In this document: piece after piece, positions 39,337 through 48,294 of the stretch
Position numbering within the stretch: position 1 is the first letter of the stretch
How the letters are laid out: each line of letters starts with the position of its first letter
NCBI GenBank assembly: GCA_963793245.1
Contig: CAWBZG010000002.1
Coordinates: 62,001 to 126,000, forward strand
DNA: 64,000 bases
Origin: CAXBBB01 sp963793245
GTDB lineage: Bacteria > Bacteroidota > Rhodothermia > Rhodothermales > BA12
Reading direction: 5' to 3'
Notes under the pieces: model-generated
What the model saw: the letters and a program-made list of their open reading frames with translations, nothing else
What the model was told of the DNA's origin: nothing
The model's database searches: none
Made by a program: the position numbers and the translations under genes

Positions 39337-39909
39337 GTGACCGTTCTCGCCTTTTTGTTTGCCCTCACGCTCGCAGCTAGCGCGTCCCCTGAGAGCGCAT
39401 CTGCCCCAAACTCAGACACCACCATGACGCTTTTCGATTTTTCTGCCGCTGACTCGCCCCGCTGGGTCATCATGAATGACGGCGTGATGGGAGGCCGGTC
39501 CAAAGGCTATGTCGCGGTCGAGGAGGGCACGCTGCGTTTCAGCGGCACGCTCGTGACGCGAGGCGGCGGTTTCACGTCGACGCGCGCGGACAAGCGCATC
39601 GATCTGTCCGCATACGACGGCGTCGAACTGCGCGTACGCGGCGGCGGACGTACGTTCGAGGTCGAGGTGAGCGACGGCACGATGAGCGGTAGACGCGACG
39701 TGTCCAGGCGAGCGCCGTTCGAGACGACGGACGATTGGGCCTGGGTCCGTATTCCGTTCGATACGCTCACCTCGACAGCGCACGGCGATCCGGTCGACGC
39801 AGGCTCGCTGAACCAGCAGGAGGTGGAGCATATCGCGCTCTACATCGCCGATGGGCAAGACGGACCGTTCGAGCTGGAAGTCGACGAGATCCGCGCCTAC
39901 TCAGACTGA
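39337..39909 (+). CDS. CIA30-family secreted protein (tandem copy 2)
   Basis: This is a paralogue of the preceding gene, about two-thirds to three-quarters identical over the domain by eye (shared NDGVMGG, TLVTRGGGFTSTR, YDGVELRVRGGGRTFEVEV, IADGQDGPFELEVDEIR). GTG 39337 gives a plausible signal peptide (TVLAFLFALTLAASASPES), cleavable rather than lipid-modified. The two copies therefore differ in anchoring: one membrane-tethered, one free. The ATG at 39311 leads only to an early stop. The stop is 5 bases from that of the convergent gene. Confidence 0.75.
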   Translation: MTVLAFLFALTLAASASPESASAPNSDTTMTLFDFSAADSPRWVIMNDGVMGGRSKGYVAVEEGTLRFSGTLVTRGGGFTSTRADKRIDLSAYDGVELRVRGGGRTFEVEVSDGTMSGRRDVSRRAPFETTDDWAWVRIPFDTLTSTAHGDPVDAGSLNQQEVEHIALYIADGQDGPFELEVDEIRAYSD

Positions 39910-39914
39910 TCGGG

Positions 39915-41237
39915 TCAGTTGTACAGCAAATAGGGCTGACGCGCCGATTCAAACGCGCTGGCATCCGCTTGCCACGAGCCGATGATGGCGTCGGCGGATG
40001 AACCAGTGCGGAGCATCCGCTCGAACTCCTCAGAGCCAGCGAGCTTGGCGAGCCACTCGGGGCGCTCGATGAGTTGATCCAGCGTGCCTTGCGAGCGGAG
40101 TGCCGTCGCCATGTGGACGCCTAATTCCACGGGGCGTAGCGCTTGGTGATCGGTCACGAACATGCGCACGCCCTGGACTTGCTCGCCCATGAAGCGGGGC
40201 TTTGCGGCTCCGTCGTTGGGCTGCGGCGAGAACACGACCGACTCGAAGCGGACGCCGGGCAGGTCGCGCCCATTCAGATCGGCGGCCAGGGCATCGGCGT
40301 TGGCCCACGTCGCGCCGATGCGGGCGAAGGGAGCGTCGGTGCCGCGTCCTTCGCTGCCGCCCAGTGCTTCCATAAAGCCCGTTCCGGGGTAGAGTGCGGC
40401 GGTCTCGAACGTCGGCAGGTTGGGCGAGGGCGGATTCCACGCCATGCCCGTTGCGTCCCAGCGCTGCGAACGATTCCAACCTTGCATCTCAACGATGCGC
40501 AAGTCGAGGTCGGCGAGTCCGTCCATCATCGCCTCGCCTTTGATCATTTGTGCCAACTCGCCGACGGTCAGTCCGTGAGCCAGCGGGATCGGAAATTGGC
40601 CGACGAACGACTCGTACGCGGGCTGCATCGTCCACCCGGCCACGTAGTCGCCGCCGACGGGGTTGGGGCGGTCGAGGACGTAGAACGGAATGCCCGCTTC
40701 GGCTGCGGCTTCCATCGCTAGGCCCATCGTCGAGATGTAGGTGTAGAAGCGAGCGCCCACGTCCTGAATGTCGAATACCAATGCGTCCAGTCCGGCCAGC
40801 GACTCTTGCGACGGTTTGCGGTTGGCTCCGTAGAGGCTGAAGATCGGTGTGCCGGTCGCATCGTCAACGCCGTCGTCGACTTTCTCGCCTGCGTCTGCCG
40901 TACCGCGCAAGCCGTGCTCAGGGCCGAAGAGGGCGCCCAGCGTGACGCCGTCGGCCCCGCTGACAGCGTCGATCAGATGCCGCCCGCCGACCTGAGCCGT
41001 GTGGTTGACGATCAAGCCGACGCGCATCCCGTCGAAGTCCGAGAAGCCGCGCGCGGCCAGCACGTCGGCGCCGGTCTGAACGAATGCGCCCAGGTTCATC
41101 ATCTCGCTCTCGCACTCGCCGTCGTCGGGCAGGTCGGCGAGGACGATGGTGGAGTCGGCGCAGTCGGCGTCGGCTACCCTTTCGGGCGATGAGCAGGCGA
41201 CGAGAAACAGGAGGGCGAGTGGGAGGAGGCGGAGCAT
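39915..41237 (-). CDS. DUF1343/NamZ-family exo-beta-N-acetylmuramidase lipoprotein
   Basis: This 440-residue protein has a lipoprotein signal (LLFLVACSS). The DUF1343 core is well conserved: MRVGLIVNHTAQVGGRHLID, GALFGPEHGLRG, GTPIFSLYG, LDALVFDIQDVGARFYTYI, YVLDRPNPVGG and FPIPLAHGLTVGELA. NamZ-type members cut N-acetylmuramic acid from the non-reducing end of peptidoglycan fragments. A role in wall recycling or scavenging is inferred. The lipobox places it on a membrane facing the periplasm or surface. Confidence 0.88.
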   Translation of the reverse strand: MLRLLPLALLFLVACSSPERVADADCADSTIVLADLPDDGECESEMMNLGAFVQTGADVLAARGFSDFDGMRVGLIVNHTAQVGGRHLIDAVSGADGVTLGALFGPEHGLRGTADAGEKVDDGVDDATGTPIFSLYGANRKPSQESLAGLDALVFDIQDVGARFYTYISTMGLAMEAAAEAGIPFYVLDRPNPVGGDYVAGWTMQPAYESFVGQFPIPLAHGLTVGELAQMIKGEAMMDGLADLDLRIVEMQGWNRSQRWDATGMAWNPPSPNLPTFETAALYPGTGFMEALGGSEGRGTDAPFARIGATWANADALAADLNGRDLPGVRFESVVFSPQPNDGAAKPRFMGEQVQGVRMFVTDHQALRPVELGVHMATALRSQGTLDQLIERPEWLAKLAGSEEFERMLRTGSSADAIIGSWQADASAFESARQPYLLYN

Positions 41238-41287
41238 CGGAGGCGCGGGTTGGGAACGCCTAAGATAGCCGATTCTCCGCCCCTCTG

Positions 41288-42718
41288 TCAGTTGCGCGTG
41301 CGAACGGTGTAGCGGACAGTCATCGTCTCGCCTGCCGGAATGGTGAGCGGGAAGGCGATGGTGTATGCGTCGATTTTTTCGTGCGGGTGCGATTCGGTGC
41401 GCATCGTCCAGTCGCCATAGACGGGTTCGACGACGGTGACCTGCGTGCTCGTCTCCTTGCGGTTGCGCACTTCGACTTCGACGGTCTGCTCGTAGACGCG
41501 GTCGCTGATGCGGTCGTTGTCGACGATCCGGCGTTCGGCGACTACGTCGAACGCATCGCCGACGTAGAGGCGCAGCTCTTCGTTGCGAGGCGTGTGGCCG
41601 ATGTTGTCTTCGCCCAGGAATTGGAGTTGGCCGTCGCGATCTGCTTTGTAGAGGCGGACGGTCCCGGCGGGCAGCGGCATGCCCATGTTGTTGGCCTCAC
41701 TGTTCTCGAACTCGACGACGACGGCAGCGCTGATCTCGTTCGTTCCGCGTCCGCCACCCGGACGGCGCTGACTCCATCCATAGCGTCCGCCCGCGTCGAC
41801 GATCAGTCGGCGCGTCACTCCGGCGTCGGTCGCCGAGAGCAGTTCGAGTTGTTTGGTTTCGCGGTTGGCAATCGTGGTCGTGCCGTCGAGCGTGTAGAGG
41901 TGGTACTCGAAGAAGGCCTCTTCCTGAAAAGCCGGAGCGCGTGCTGATGTCACCTGGACTTCTTCCATCGCCATGTAGTCTTGATTCATCATGCGCTGCG
42001 GCTGGTTGCGGCGGACTTCTCCGGCCATCAGTTGCAGGCTCGCATCTTCGAACGTGGCGCCGCTCTGGTTGTCGAGCGTCACCCAGCCCGTCACGTCGAG
42101 CTTGGTGTCGTCCGCATTGAGGACGGCGACGTAGTTGGCGCGCCACATCATGCCGTCGGTCGTGTAGCTGGCTTCGACATCGTGTGTTCCGGCGCGGTCG
42201 GCGTCGAGGTGCCACAGCAGGCTCGGGCGGCTGACGAGTCCGCCGGGGAGCGAGAGCAGTTCGATTTCGCCTTGGGGATCGACCAGGATGCGTCCGTCGT
42301 CGAGTTGGATGATGCGGCCCTGTCCGGGCTGCGAGATCAAGATGCCTTCGACGGTTTCGACCCACTCGCCCATGCGCCGAACCAGCCGCACGCGCTCGCC
42401 GACGGCTTTGTCGAGCAGCGCTTGGGTGCCTACCAGATCGTACTGATAGTTCTGCTCCCTCACCGAGATCGAACCGGGATGCGTACGCGAGCGGATGGAC
42501 AGACTCGTCGCATCGATGCGTTGCGGCACGCCCTCGAAGCGGAGCAGGTTACGCCCCCGGTCGAGCGAGATCGGACGCACTTCGCGGACGACGGCGAAGC
42601 CTTGGTTGTAGACGGTCATGCCGACCGACGTGCGGCTCTCAGGCGTCGAAATTTGCGGTTGAGTCTGGGCAGAGGCGGCCATCGGCAGCAGAAACAGGGC
42701 GAGGAGGAGTAGGCGCAT
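41288..42718 (-). CDS. DUF4139-domain secreted protein
   Basis: This 476-residue protein starts with a signal peptide (RLLLLALFLLPMAASAQ; ATG 42718). It shows the DUF4139 features: an N-terminal VYNQGFAVVREVRPISLDRGRN motif, WHLDADRAGTHDVEASYTTDGMMWRANYVAVL in the middle and a C-terminal domain with MPLPAGTVRLYKAD, QFLGEDNIGHTPRNEELRLYVGDAFDV and ETMTVRYTVRTR. The family is widespread but without known activity. It may share a transcript with the NamZ-like gene 50 bases downstream. Confidence 0.85.
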   Translation of the reverse strand: MRLLLLALFLLPMAASAQTQPQISTPESRTSVGMTVYNQGFAVVREVRPISLDRGRNLLRFEGVPQRIDATSLSIRSRTHPGSISVREQNYQYDLVGTQALLDKAVGERVRLVRRMGEWVETVEGILISQPGQGRIIQLDDGRILVDPQGEIELLSLPGGLVSRPSLLWHLDADRAGTHDVEASYTTDGMMWRANYVAVLNADDTKLDVTGWVTLDNQSGATFEDASLQLMAGEVRRNQPQRMMNQDYMAMEEVQVTSARAPAFQEEAFFEYHLYTLDGTTTIANRETKQLELLSATDAGVTRRLIVDAGGRYGWSQRRPGGGRGTNEISAAVVVEFENSEANNMGMPLPAGTVRLYKADRDGQLQFLGEDNIGHTPRNEELRLYVGDAFDVVAERRIVDNDRISDRVYEQTVEVEVRNRKETSTQVTVVEPVYGDWTMRTESHPHEKIDAYTIAFPLTIPAGETMTVRYTVRTRN

Positions 42719-42810
42719 AAACGGTGTCGAGGTTGTTGAACGGCAGAGACAACGTACCACACATCGAGTTGCGCACGCGCCCCAGCGTAGCGACGTTACC
42801 TGTAACGTCG

Positions 42811-43581
42811 TCAGGCCCTCAAATCCCACCTCGGCACCATCGGTGCTTCGTAGCCGACGTGGTGCAGCACCAATCCGTGTGCGGGCGCGGCAGGACCGGC
42901 GGCGCATCGATCCTGCTCGGCGAGGATGCGCGGCAGGTCGTCGGCGGGGCGTTGGCCGCGTCCGATCTGGAGCAGCGTGCCCGTGATGGCGCGGACCATG
43001 CCGTGAAGAAAGCGGCTGCCGGACACGACCAATCGCCAGTCGCCGTCGCGTGATTCCGGCTGCCATTCGCATTGAAACAGCGTGCAGACGCGGTTCTCGG
43101 TTTCGGATTGCGTGCGGCAGAACGAGCCGAAGTGATGCTCGCCGATCAGCGTCTGGGCCGCGCGGTTCATCGCGTCGAAGTCGGGCGCGGTAGGCAGGTG
43201 CAGGCGACTGGCGCGTCCCATTGCGCGCGGCTGAGTCGACGTGTGATAATGGTACGTGCGCCTACGCCCGTCGTAGCGCGCGTGGAAATCGTCGGGCGCC
43301 TGCTCGATGGCGCGGACGGCGATGGCGTCGGGCGTCAAGCCGCCCAGGGCACGCGTCAGTTTGTAGAGATCGACCGGCTCATCCGCATCGAAGTGGGCGA
43401 CTTGTCCGCGCGCGTGAACGCCTGCGTCTGTGCGCCCGCTGCCTACGATGGGCGTCGGCGTGCGCAGAAACGTGGCGAGAGCCGTTTCCAGATGCTCCTG
43501 AACCGTCGGCTGTCCCGGCTGCGTCTGCCATCCGCTGAACGGCGATCCGTCGTATTCGATCAGCAGGCGGTAGCGGGGCAT
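42811..43581 (-). CDS. truA: tRNA pseudouridine(38-40) synthase
   Basis: This 256-residue enzyme starts YRLLIEYDGSPFSGWQ, with the catalytic Asp in VGSGRTDAGVHARGQ. YHYHT and FLHGMVRAITGTLLQIG follow, the last being the family's conserved substrate-binding segment. It converts uridines 38-40 in the anticodon arm. It lies 66 bases downstream of the msrA stop. Confidence 0.96.
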   Translation of the reverse strand: MPRYRLLIEYDGSPFSGWQTQPGQPTVQEHLETALATFLRTPTPIVGSGRTDAGVHARGQVAHFDADEPVDLYKLTRALGGLTPDAIAVRAIEQAPDDFHARYDGRRRTYHYHTSTQPRAMGRASRLHLPTAPDFDAMNRAAQTLIGEHHFGSFCRTQSETENRVCTLFQCEWQPESRDGDWRLVVSGSRFLHGMVRAITGTLLQIGRGQRPADDLPRILAEQDRCAAGPAAPAHGLVLHHVGYEAPMVPRWDLRA

Positions 43582-43591
43582 CGGCGGTGGG

Positions 43592-43636
43592 TAAAACGAC
43601 GCACGCGCGCCCGGTCGTGAGTCGGACGCGCGCGCG
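43592..43636 (-). terminator. GC-rich hairpin after msrA
   Basis: Reading the minus strand, CGCGCGCGTCCG and CCGGGCGCGCG form an imperfect stem followed by TCGTTTT, located between the msrA stop and the truA start. The imperfect pairing lowers confidence. Confidence 0.45.
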
Positions 43637-43647
43637 GATGGATTGGG

Positions 43648-44178
43648 TTAGACGACGAGTTGGTCTCGGTACTTCTTTCTAAACTTCGACACCTTGGGCG
43701 CGATCACGGCCGAGCAGTAGGGCTGAGCCGGATTGTTCTTGAAGTAGCCCTGGTGATACGCTTCGGCTTCGTAAAACGTGTCGAGCGGTTCGATCTGCGT
43801 CACGATAGGGTCGTCATAGATCTCTTCGGATGCAAACTCTGTCGTGACGACTTCGGCGGCGAGTTTCTGCGCGTCGTCGTGGTAGAAGATGGCCGAGCGG
43901 TACTGCGTGCCCCTATCGCCGCCCTGACGGTTGAGTGTCGTCGGGTCGTGCGTCGTCAGGTGGATGCGCAGCAGATCCGAGTAGGTGACTACATCGGGGT
44001 CGAACGTAATCTGGACGACTTCGGCGTGGCCGGTTTCGCCCGAGCAGACTTGCTTATACGTCGGGTCGACGACGTGGCCGCCGGTGTAGCCGCTGACGAC
44101 GCTCTCGACGCCTTTGAGGTCTTCGAAGACGGCTTCGGTGCACCAGAAGCACCCGCCGCCGAATGTGGCAGTAGCCAT
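43648..44178 (-). CDS. msrA: Peptide methionine sulfoxide reductase A
   Basis: This 176-residue enzyme has the catalytic GGCFWCTEAVF close to the N-terminus. GYTGGHVVDPTY, HAEVVQITFDP, YHQGYFKNNP and the second cysteine in PYCSAVI follow. ATG 44178 places the motif at residue ~9, as usual. It reduces methionine-S-sulfoxide. The downstream gene is truA. Confidence 0.97.
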   Translation of the reverse strand: MATATFGGGCFWCTEAVFEDLKGVESVVSGYTGGHVVDPTYKQVCSGETGHAEVVQITFDPDVVTYSDLLRIHLTTHDPTTLNRQGGDRGTQYRSAIFYHDDAQKLAAEVVTTEFASEEIYDDPIVTQIEPLDTFYEAEAYHQGYFKNNPAQPYCSAVIAPKVSKFRKKYRDQLVV

Positions 44179-44248
44179 GAGTTCGGTTGGATAAAGTGGA
44201 GTCGGGACAACGCCGTCCCCGTCTGTGCGTTCGGGCTGGCGCGAAGCG

Positions 44249-44683
44249 TTACGGCTGCCGGCCAATCCGTTCGTCCAGCCCCCAGCGGTCGAAGCCGCGT
44301 GTCATCAGCAGGACAAAAAAGACCAGCGCATAGATCATCTGCGTGCTCAGCGTCGCCCACTCCTGGCGCAGCGCCGTGCCGAAGACGAGTGCCGCCATAA
44401 TCGCGAGACAGCCGACGAGCGCCCAGCGCACCTTCCAGCCGAGCACGAGCAGCAGTCCTACCGCGGCCTCGGCAAATGTCAGAGCGTAGGCAAACGGACG
44501 GACGAGCAGTTCGGGCAGGATCGTCGGCTCGAATGCGCCTGCGAGTCCGTCGGCGAAGCCTGCGAGGTCGGGCAGACGCACTAGGCCGTGCATCAGCATG
44601 TTGACTCCGGCGATGATACGCAAACCTGCAAAAGCGAGCTGGCGGTCGAGTAGCGGTGTAGAGGGGAGGCGAGGGACGGACAT
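44249..44683 (-). CDS. DoxX/DoxD-like four-helix membrane protein
   Basis: This 144-residue membrane protein has four hydrophobic segments (FAGLRIIAGVNMLMHGL, FAYALTFAEAAVGLLLVLG, ALVGCLAIMAALVFG, MIYALVFFVLLM) with the DoxX/DoxD spacing and family-typical EAAVGLLLVLG. The start at ATG 44683 leaves 128 bases to the divergent flavoenzyme. Its function is unknown; relatives are tied to quinone-linked redox reactions. Confidence 0.75.
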   Translation of the reverse strand: MSVPRLPSTPLLDRQLAFAGLRIIAGVNMLMHGLVRLPDLAGFADGLAGAFEPTILPELLVRPFAYALTFAEAAVGLLLVLGWKVRWALVGCLAIMAALVFGTALRQEWATLSTQMIYALVFFVLLMTRGFDRWGLDERIGRQP

Positions 44684-44811
44684 GGAGAGCAGGTAGTGGG
44701 CCAGCCTGTGCATGTCTCCGGGGTGCGACAAGTTTCGCACGATGCGATTTGCCTGTTGCAACAGGTAACCACGTGCGGCGTTGCCCGCGCTCATCAATCC
44801 GATCTGTTGCC

Positions 44812-45861
44812 ATGGAGCTTGGCCTGTTCTCATTCGTGGAAATCCCGCCTGACGTCTCGGCGCGCACCGTATCGCCTCAGCAGCGCATCGCCGATCTGCT
44901 CGAAGAGATTGTGCTGGCCGATCAGGTCGGACTGGACGTGTACGGAGTCGGAGAGCACCACCGGCCCGATTACGTCGCGTCGGCGCCGGAGGTGTTGCTC
45001 GCGGCAGCGGCGGCGCGGACCGAACGCATCCGGCTGACGAGCGCCGTCACCGTCTTGTCGTCGGATGATCCGGTTCGCGTGTTTCAGCGGTTTGCGACGC
45101 TCGACCTGATCAGCGGCGGGCGGGCCGAAATCATCGCCGGACGCGGGTCGTTTACCGAGTCGTTTCCGCTCTTTGGGCAGAAGCTGGACGATTACCACGA
45201 ACTGTTCGACGAAAAACTCGAACTGCTGATGCGGCTGCGCGAATCGGAGCGCGTGACGTGGGAGGGCACACGGCACCGGGCGGCTATCGACGATAAAGGT
45301 GTGTACCCACGTCCGGTCCAGGCCGAGATTCCGATCTGGCGCGCAGTCGGTGGAACGCCGCGATCCGTCGTTCAGGCGGCGCACCTGGGGCTTCCGCTCG
45401 CACTCGCGATCATCGGCGGCAACCCGGCGCGGTTTAGGCCTTTCGTCGACCTCTATCGTCAGGCGTGGGACGAGATGGGGCATGACCCAGATAAGGCGCA
45501 AGTCTGCATCAGCACGCACGGCTTCATCGCCGACACGTTCGACGCCGCAGTCGACATAGCCCAGGCGCCGTTCATGCAGACGATGACGCGTATCGGGAGG
45601 GAGCGCGGTTGGCCGACACCCTCCGCCGATCACTTCCTGCACGAAGCCAGTCCAACCGGCGCGCTCGTCCTGGGCGATCCGCAGCGCGTGATCGACAAGC
45701 TGTTGTGGGAGCACGAACTGTTCGGCCACGACCGGACGATGCTCCAACTCACCGTCGGCCCGATGCCGCACCGCGACGTCTTGCGCGCCATCGAACTGTA
45801 CGGCACCGTCGTCGCGCCCGCCGTGCGCAAAGCCCTCGCAGAACCTGTCGTCGCTGGCTGA
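44812..45861 (+). CDS. LLM-class (luciferase-like) flavin-dependent oxidoreductase
   Basis: This 349-residue TIM-barrel protein has MELGLFSFVEIPP at the start, DVYGVGEHHRPDY (the flavin/substrate-proximal His pair), RIRLTSAVTVLSSDDPVRVFQRFATLDLISGGRAEIIAGRGSF-type core segments and PIWRAVGGTPRSVVQAAHLGLPLALAIIGG. It belongs to the bacterial luciferase-like monooxygenases using FMN (or F420). The substrate is unknown. Its stop is 1 base from that of the convergent gene. Confidence 0.88.
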   Translation: MELGLFSFVEIPPDVSARTVSPQQRIADLLEEIVLADQVGLDVYGVGEHHRPDYVASAPEVLLAAAAARTERIRLTSAVTVLSSDDPVRVFQRFATLDLISGGRAEIIAGRGSFTESFPLFGQKLDDYHELFDEKLELLMRLRESERVTWEGTRHRAAIDDKGVYPRPVQAEIPIWRAVGGTPRSVVQAAHLGLPLALAIIGGNPARFRPFVDLYRQAWDEMGHDPDKAQVCISTHGFIADTFDAAVDIAQAPFMQTMTRIGRERGWPTPSADHFLHEASPTGALVLGDPQRVIDKLLWEHELFGHDRTMLQLTVGPMPHRDVLRAIELYGTVVAPAVRKALAEPVVAG

Positions 45862-45862
45862 C

Positions 45863-46984
45863 CTACTCGTCTCCGTCGTACACGTACTCGCGAGGCAGCG
45901 CGTCAGCTAGTCGGTGGTAGGCCCAATATCCGTAGTCGACAACTACGAGCGGGTCGACCGTGCGCCCTTCGGCGTCGATTGTCGCTGCGCCGTATTCGGT
46001 AAGCAGCCACGAAATCTGCTGGGGCTGCGCGTTGAAATGGTCCCAAAGCCGCGACTGCTCATTCCACCAGTCGACGTATCGGCGTTCCTCGTCTTCGCCC
46101 GTATACGTGACCTGCACGAGTCGAGGGGACTGCGACGTGACTCGAAACGTCTCGTCGCGCGTGCTGGGTGTGAGGATGTCTTCGGGTTCGATGGGAGCGG
46201 GGTTGATCGAGCCGGTGACTCGGATGAAGCCTCGTTCGGGGATGTGAGCGATCCGAAATCCCTGTTCTTGAAGTGTGCCGCGTGCCAGCGAGCGCAGAAA
46301 ATGGCGGCGCGACCCGGCGAAGGCTCTGCGGCGCGCCTGCTGCCAACGCTCAGCCTCTTGCTCGTCGGCGGGTTCGAGTTCGTGGTAGAGCGGCTCCCCG
46401 GCGAACGTCGTGCGCGAGCGGGTCGACTCGAACTGCGTCAGGTGGTAGGTGATGCGATAACCCAGTGCACGGTTGTCGACGATCAGCGGCTCCGAAATCT
46501 GTGCCACCAACCGCTCGCGCGTCGATCCGGTGAACGTGAGCGCTAGCGGATTCTCCAGCGTCACCTTGCGCGCGTTGTCTGTTTGTCCCAGAAACTGCTC
46601 GATAAACCGTTCGAGATCCCGCCGCCACTGACGATCCGACTCGCCGCTCACGGTAACGTCGTCGAGTGGAATCGGCGACGGTGCGAGGGCGAATGACACG
46701 TTGGGCGAGTCGCCCTCGCTAACGATCAAGTTGCGGCGCTGCGACTCGAAGCCGACAAACGACACGTATACGCGGACGGCGCCCGTCGGTACACCCTCCA
46801 GCACGTATCGTCCGTCCTGATCTGTGATGGTGCCGTTCGTCGACTCGGCGATGAAGACCGTGGCGCCCGGTAAAGACTCACGCGTCTGAGCGTCGGTGAC
46901 TTGTCCCGAGATCGTAGCGGTCTGGGCAAGGGCGGACGAGACGAGTACGAGCAGTAGGGATACAGTCGAGAAGTGACGGAGCAT
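45863..46984 (-). CDS. Secreted carboxypeptidase-regulatory-like domain protein (tandem copy 1)
   Basis: This 373-residue protein has a signal peptide (ATG 46984, ending SSALAQ). The CarboxypepD_reg-like domain (~20-110; ISGQVTDAQTRESLPGATVFI, GTITDQDGRYVLEGVPTGAVRVYVSFVGF) is followed by a ~260-residue region unique to this pair (RFIEQFLGQT, NPLALTFTG, RALGYRITYHLTQFE, FRHFLRSLARG-like). No TonB plug or barrel follows, so it is not a SusC receptor. It matches the next gene over its full length, and the two were probably duplicated in place. Confidence 0.8.
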   Translation of the reverse strand: MLRHFSTVSLLLVLVSSALAQTATISGQVTDAQTRESLPGATVFIAESTNGTITDQDGRYVLEGVPTGAVRVYVSFVGFESQRRNLIVSEGDSPNVSFALAPSPIPLDDVTVSGESDRQWRRDLERFIEQFLGQTDNARKVTLENPLALTFTGSTRERLVAQISEPLIVDNRALGYRITYHLTQFESTRSRTTFAGEPLYHELEPADEQEAERWQQARRRAFAGSRRHFLRSLARGTLQEQGFRIAHIPERGFIRVTGSINPAPIEPEDILTPSTRDETFRVTSQSPRLVQVTYTGEDEERRYVDWWNEQSRLWDHFNAQPQQISWLLTEYGAATIDAEGRTVDPLVVVDYGYWAYHRLADALPREYVYDGDE

Positions 46985-47059
46985 GAACGCGCGGTTGAGC
47001 CTGTTGTGAAGACGAATGCCACACGTCGAGGTTGCCTTGATCACCGAAGAGAGCGACTC

Positions 47060-48175
47060 TTACCGTCCCGGACGATACTCCTTAGGCACGGCATCGGCGA
47101 CGCGTTCGAAGGCGAGATAGCCCGACAGCGTTACGCCCGGAGTGCCGGTGTCGCCTTTTTGATCGACGATGGCGGGGCCGTTCTCGGTGCGGATCCACGA
47201 GGTCTGGAAGCGGTCGCGTTTGGCCATGATGCGGCCATCGCCTGCTGCGCTCCACCAGTCGCGGTAGGCGGGGTCTTCGACTTCTCCGGCGAAGATGATC
47301 TCGATGAAGCCGTCGTCGGTGTCGAGGATGTGCTCGTTGGGCACTTCGCCATCAGCGAGCAGATCGTTGGGATCGAACTCCTGGCGACGGCTGCCGATGC
47401 GGTCCTGAGCGCCTTGCTCGGCGTTGCGCCAGTACGTTTTGAAGCCTTGTCCTTCGAGGCGTCCGGCGAGTCCGGCGAGGAGAAAGTGGCGGAACGAGCC
47501 GATGAATGCGCTGCGCCGGTTGGCGGCCCACAGGTCGGCTTCCTCCTGGTTGGCAGGCGTCAACTCTTCGTAGAGCGGCTCGCCGTCGTAGCTGGTGCGC
47601 GTTTGCGTAGCGCGAAACGTCGTCAGGAAATACTTCACGCGGTAACCCAGCGCGCGGTTTTCGATCACCAGCGGCTCGGATGCCTGGGCTTCGAGCGTGC
47701 CCAGCTTGCTGCCTTCGAAGCTCATCACGTACGGATTCTCGATCGTGACGAGTGCGGCGTTGGGCGTTTCGCCGATAAACTGCGCGACGAACCGCTCGTA
47801 GCGCTCCTGCCACTTGTCGTCCCGTTCGGCCTCGACGACGGCTTCGCCCGCGATCTCAGCCGACGGCTGCATCGCGAACTCGAACGTGTACGCCCGCGCC
47901 TCGCGCAGCAGCAGATCGCGCGACTGCGCTTCGAAGCCGACGAACGACACGTACAGCCGCAGCGCGCCCATCGGCACGCCCATGATCGTGAACCGCCCAT
48001 TGCGGTCTGTGATAGTGCCCGTCATCGACTGCGCGACGAACACGTTCGCTCCCGGCAACGGCTCTCCGGTCGACGCGTCGGTGACGATGCCCGTCAGCGT
48101 GGCGACCGGGACTTGCGCGCGAGCAGGGAGCGCGGCGGCCATGAGTAGGACGAGGAAAAAGAGGAGGTGGCGCAT
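47060..48175 (-). CDS. Secreted carboxypeptidase-regulatory-like domain protein (tandem copy 2)
   Basis: This 371-residue paralogue of the preceding protein has a signal peptide (ALPARAQ), the regulatory-like domain (LTGIVTDASTGEPLPGANVFVAQ, GTITDRNGRFTIMGVP) and the shared C-terminal region (RYERFVAQFIGET, NPYVMSFEGS, NRALGYRVKYFLTTFRAT, FRHFLLAGLAG). It ends in a short YLAFERVADAVPKEYRPGR. The two genes are adjacent on the minus strand and separated by 75 bases. The common region has no assigned function. Confidence 0.8.
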   Translation of the reverse strand: MRHLLFFLVLLMAAALPARAQVPVATLTGIVTDASTGEPLPGANVFVAQSMTGTITDRNGRFTIMGVPMGALRLYVSFVGFEAQSRDLLLREARAYTFEFAMQPSAEIAGEAVVEAERDDKWQERYERFVAQFIGETPNAALVTIENPYVMSFEGSKLGTLEAQASEPLVIENRALGYRVKYFLTTFRATQTRTSYDGEPLYEELTPANQEEADLWAANRRSAFIGSFRHFLLAGLAGRLEGQGFKTYWRNAEQGAQDRIGSRRQEFDPNDLLADGEVPNEHILDTDDGFIEIIFAGEVEDPAYRDWWSAAGDGRIMAKRDRFQTSWIRTENGPAIVDQKGDTGTPGVTLSGYLAFERVADAVPKEYRPGR

Positions 48176-48294
48176 CGGCGAAGAGAAATCTGTCGTCTGG
48201 TAACGCGCGATGCGCGGCGTTTCGGGTCTGCGAGCGTGCTCCGCTCTGTTGAATAATCCGCCCTCGCTTGGGGCGAGCCGTGGTGCGGGTCGGT

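Noticed and set aside
45863..48175. SusC/TonB-dependent receptors
   Set aside because: The carboxypeptidase-regulatory-like domain is present, but there is no plug, no beta-barrel and the proteins are only ~370 residues.
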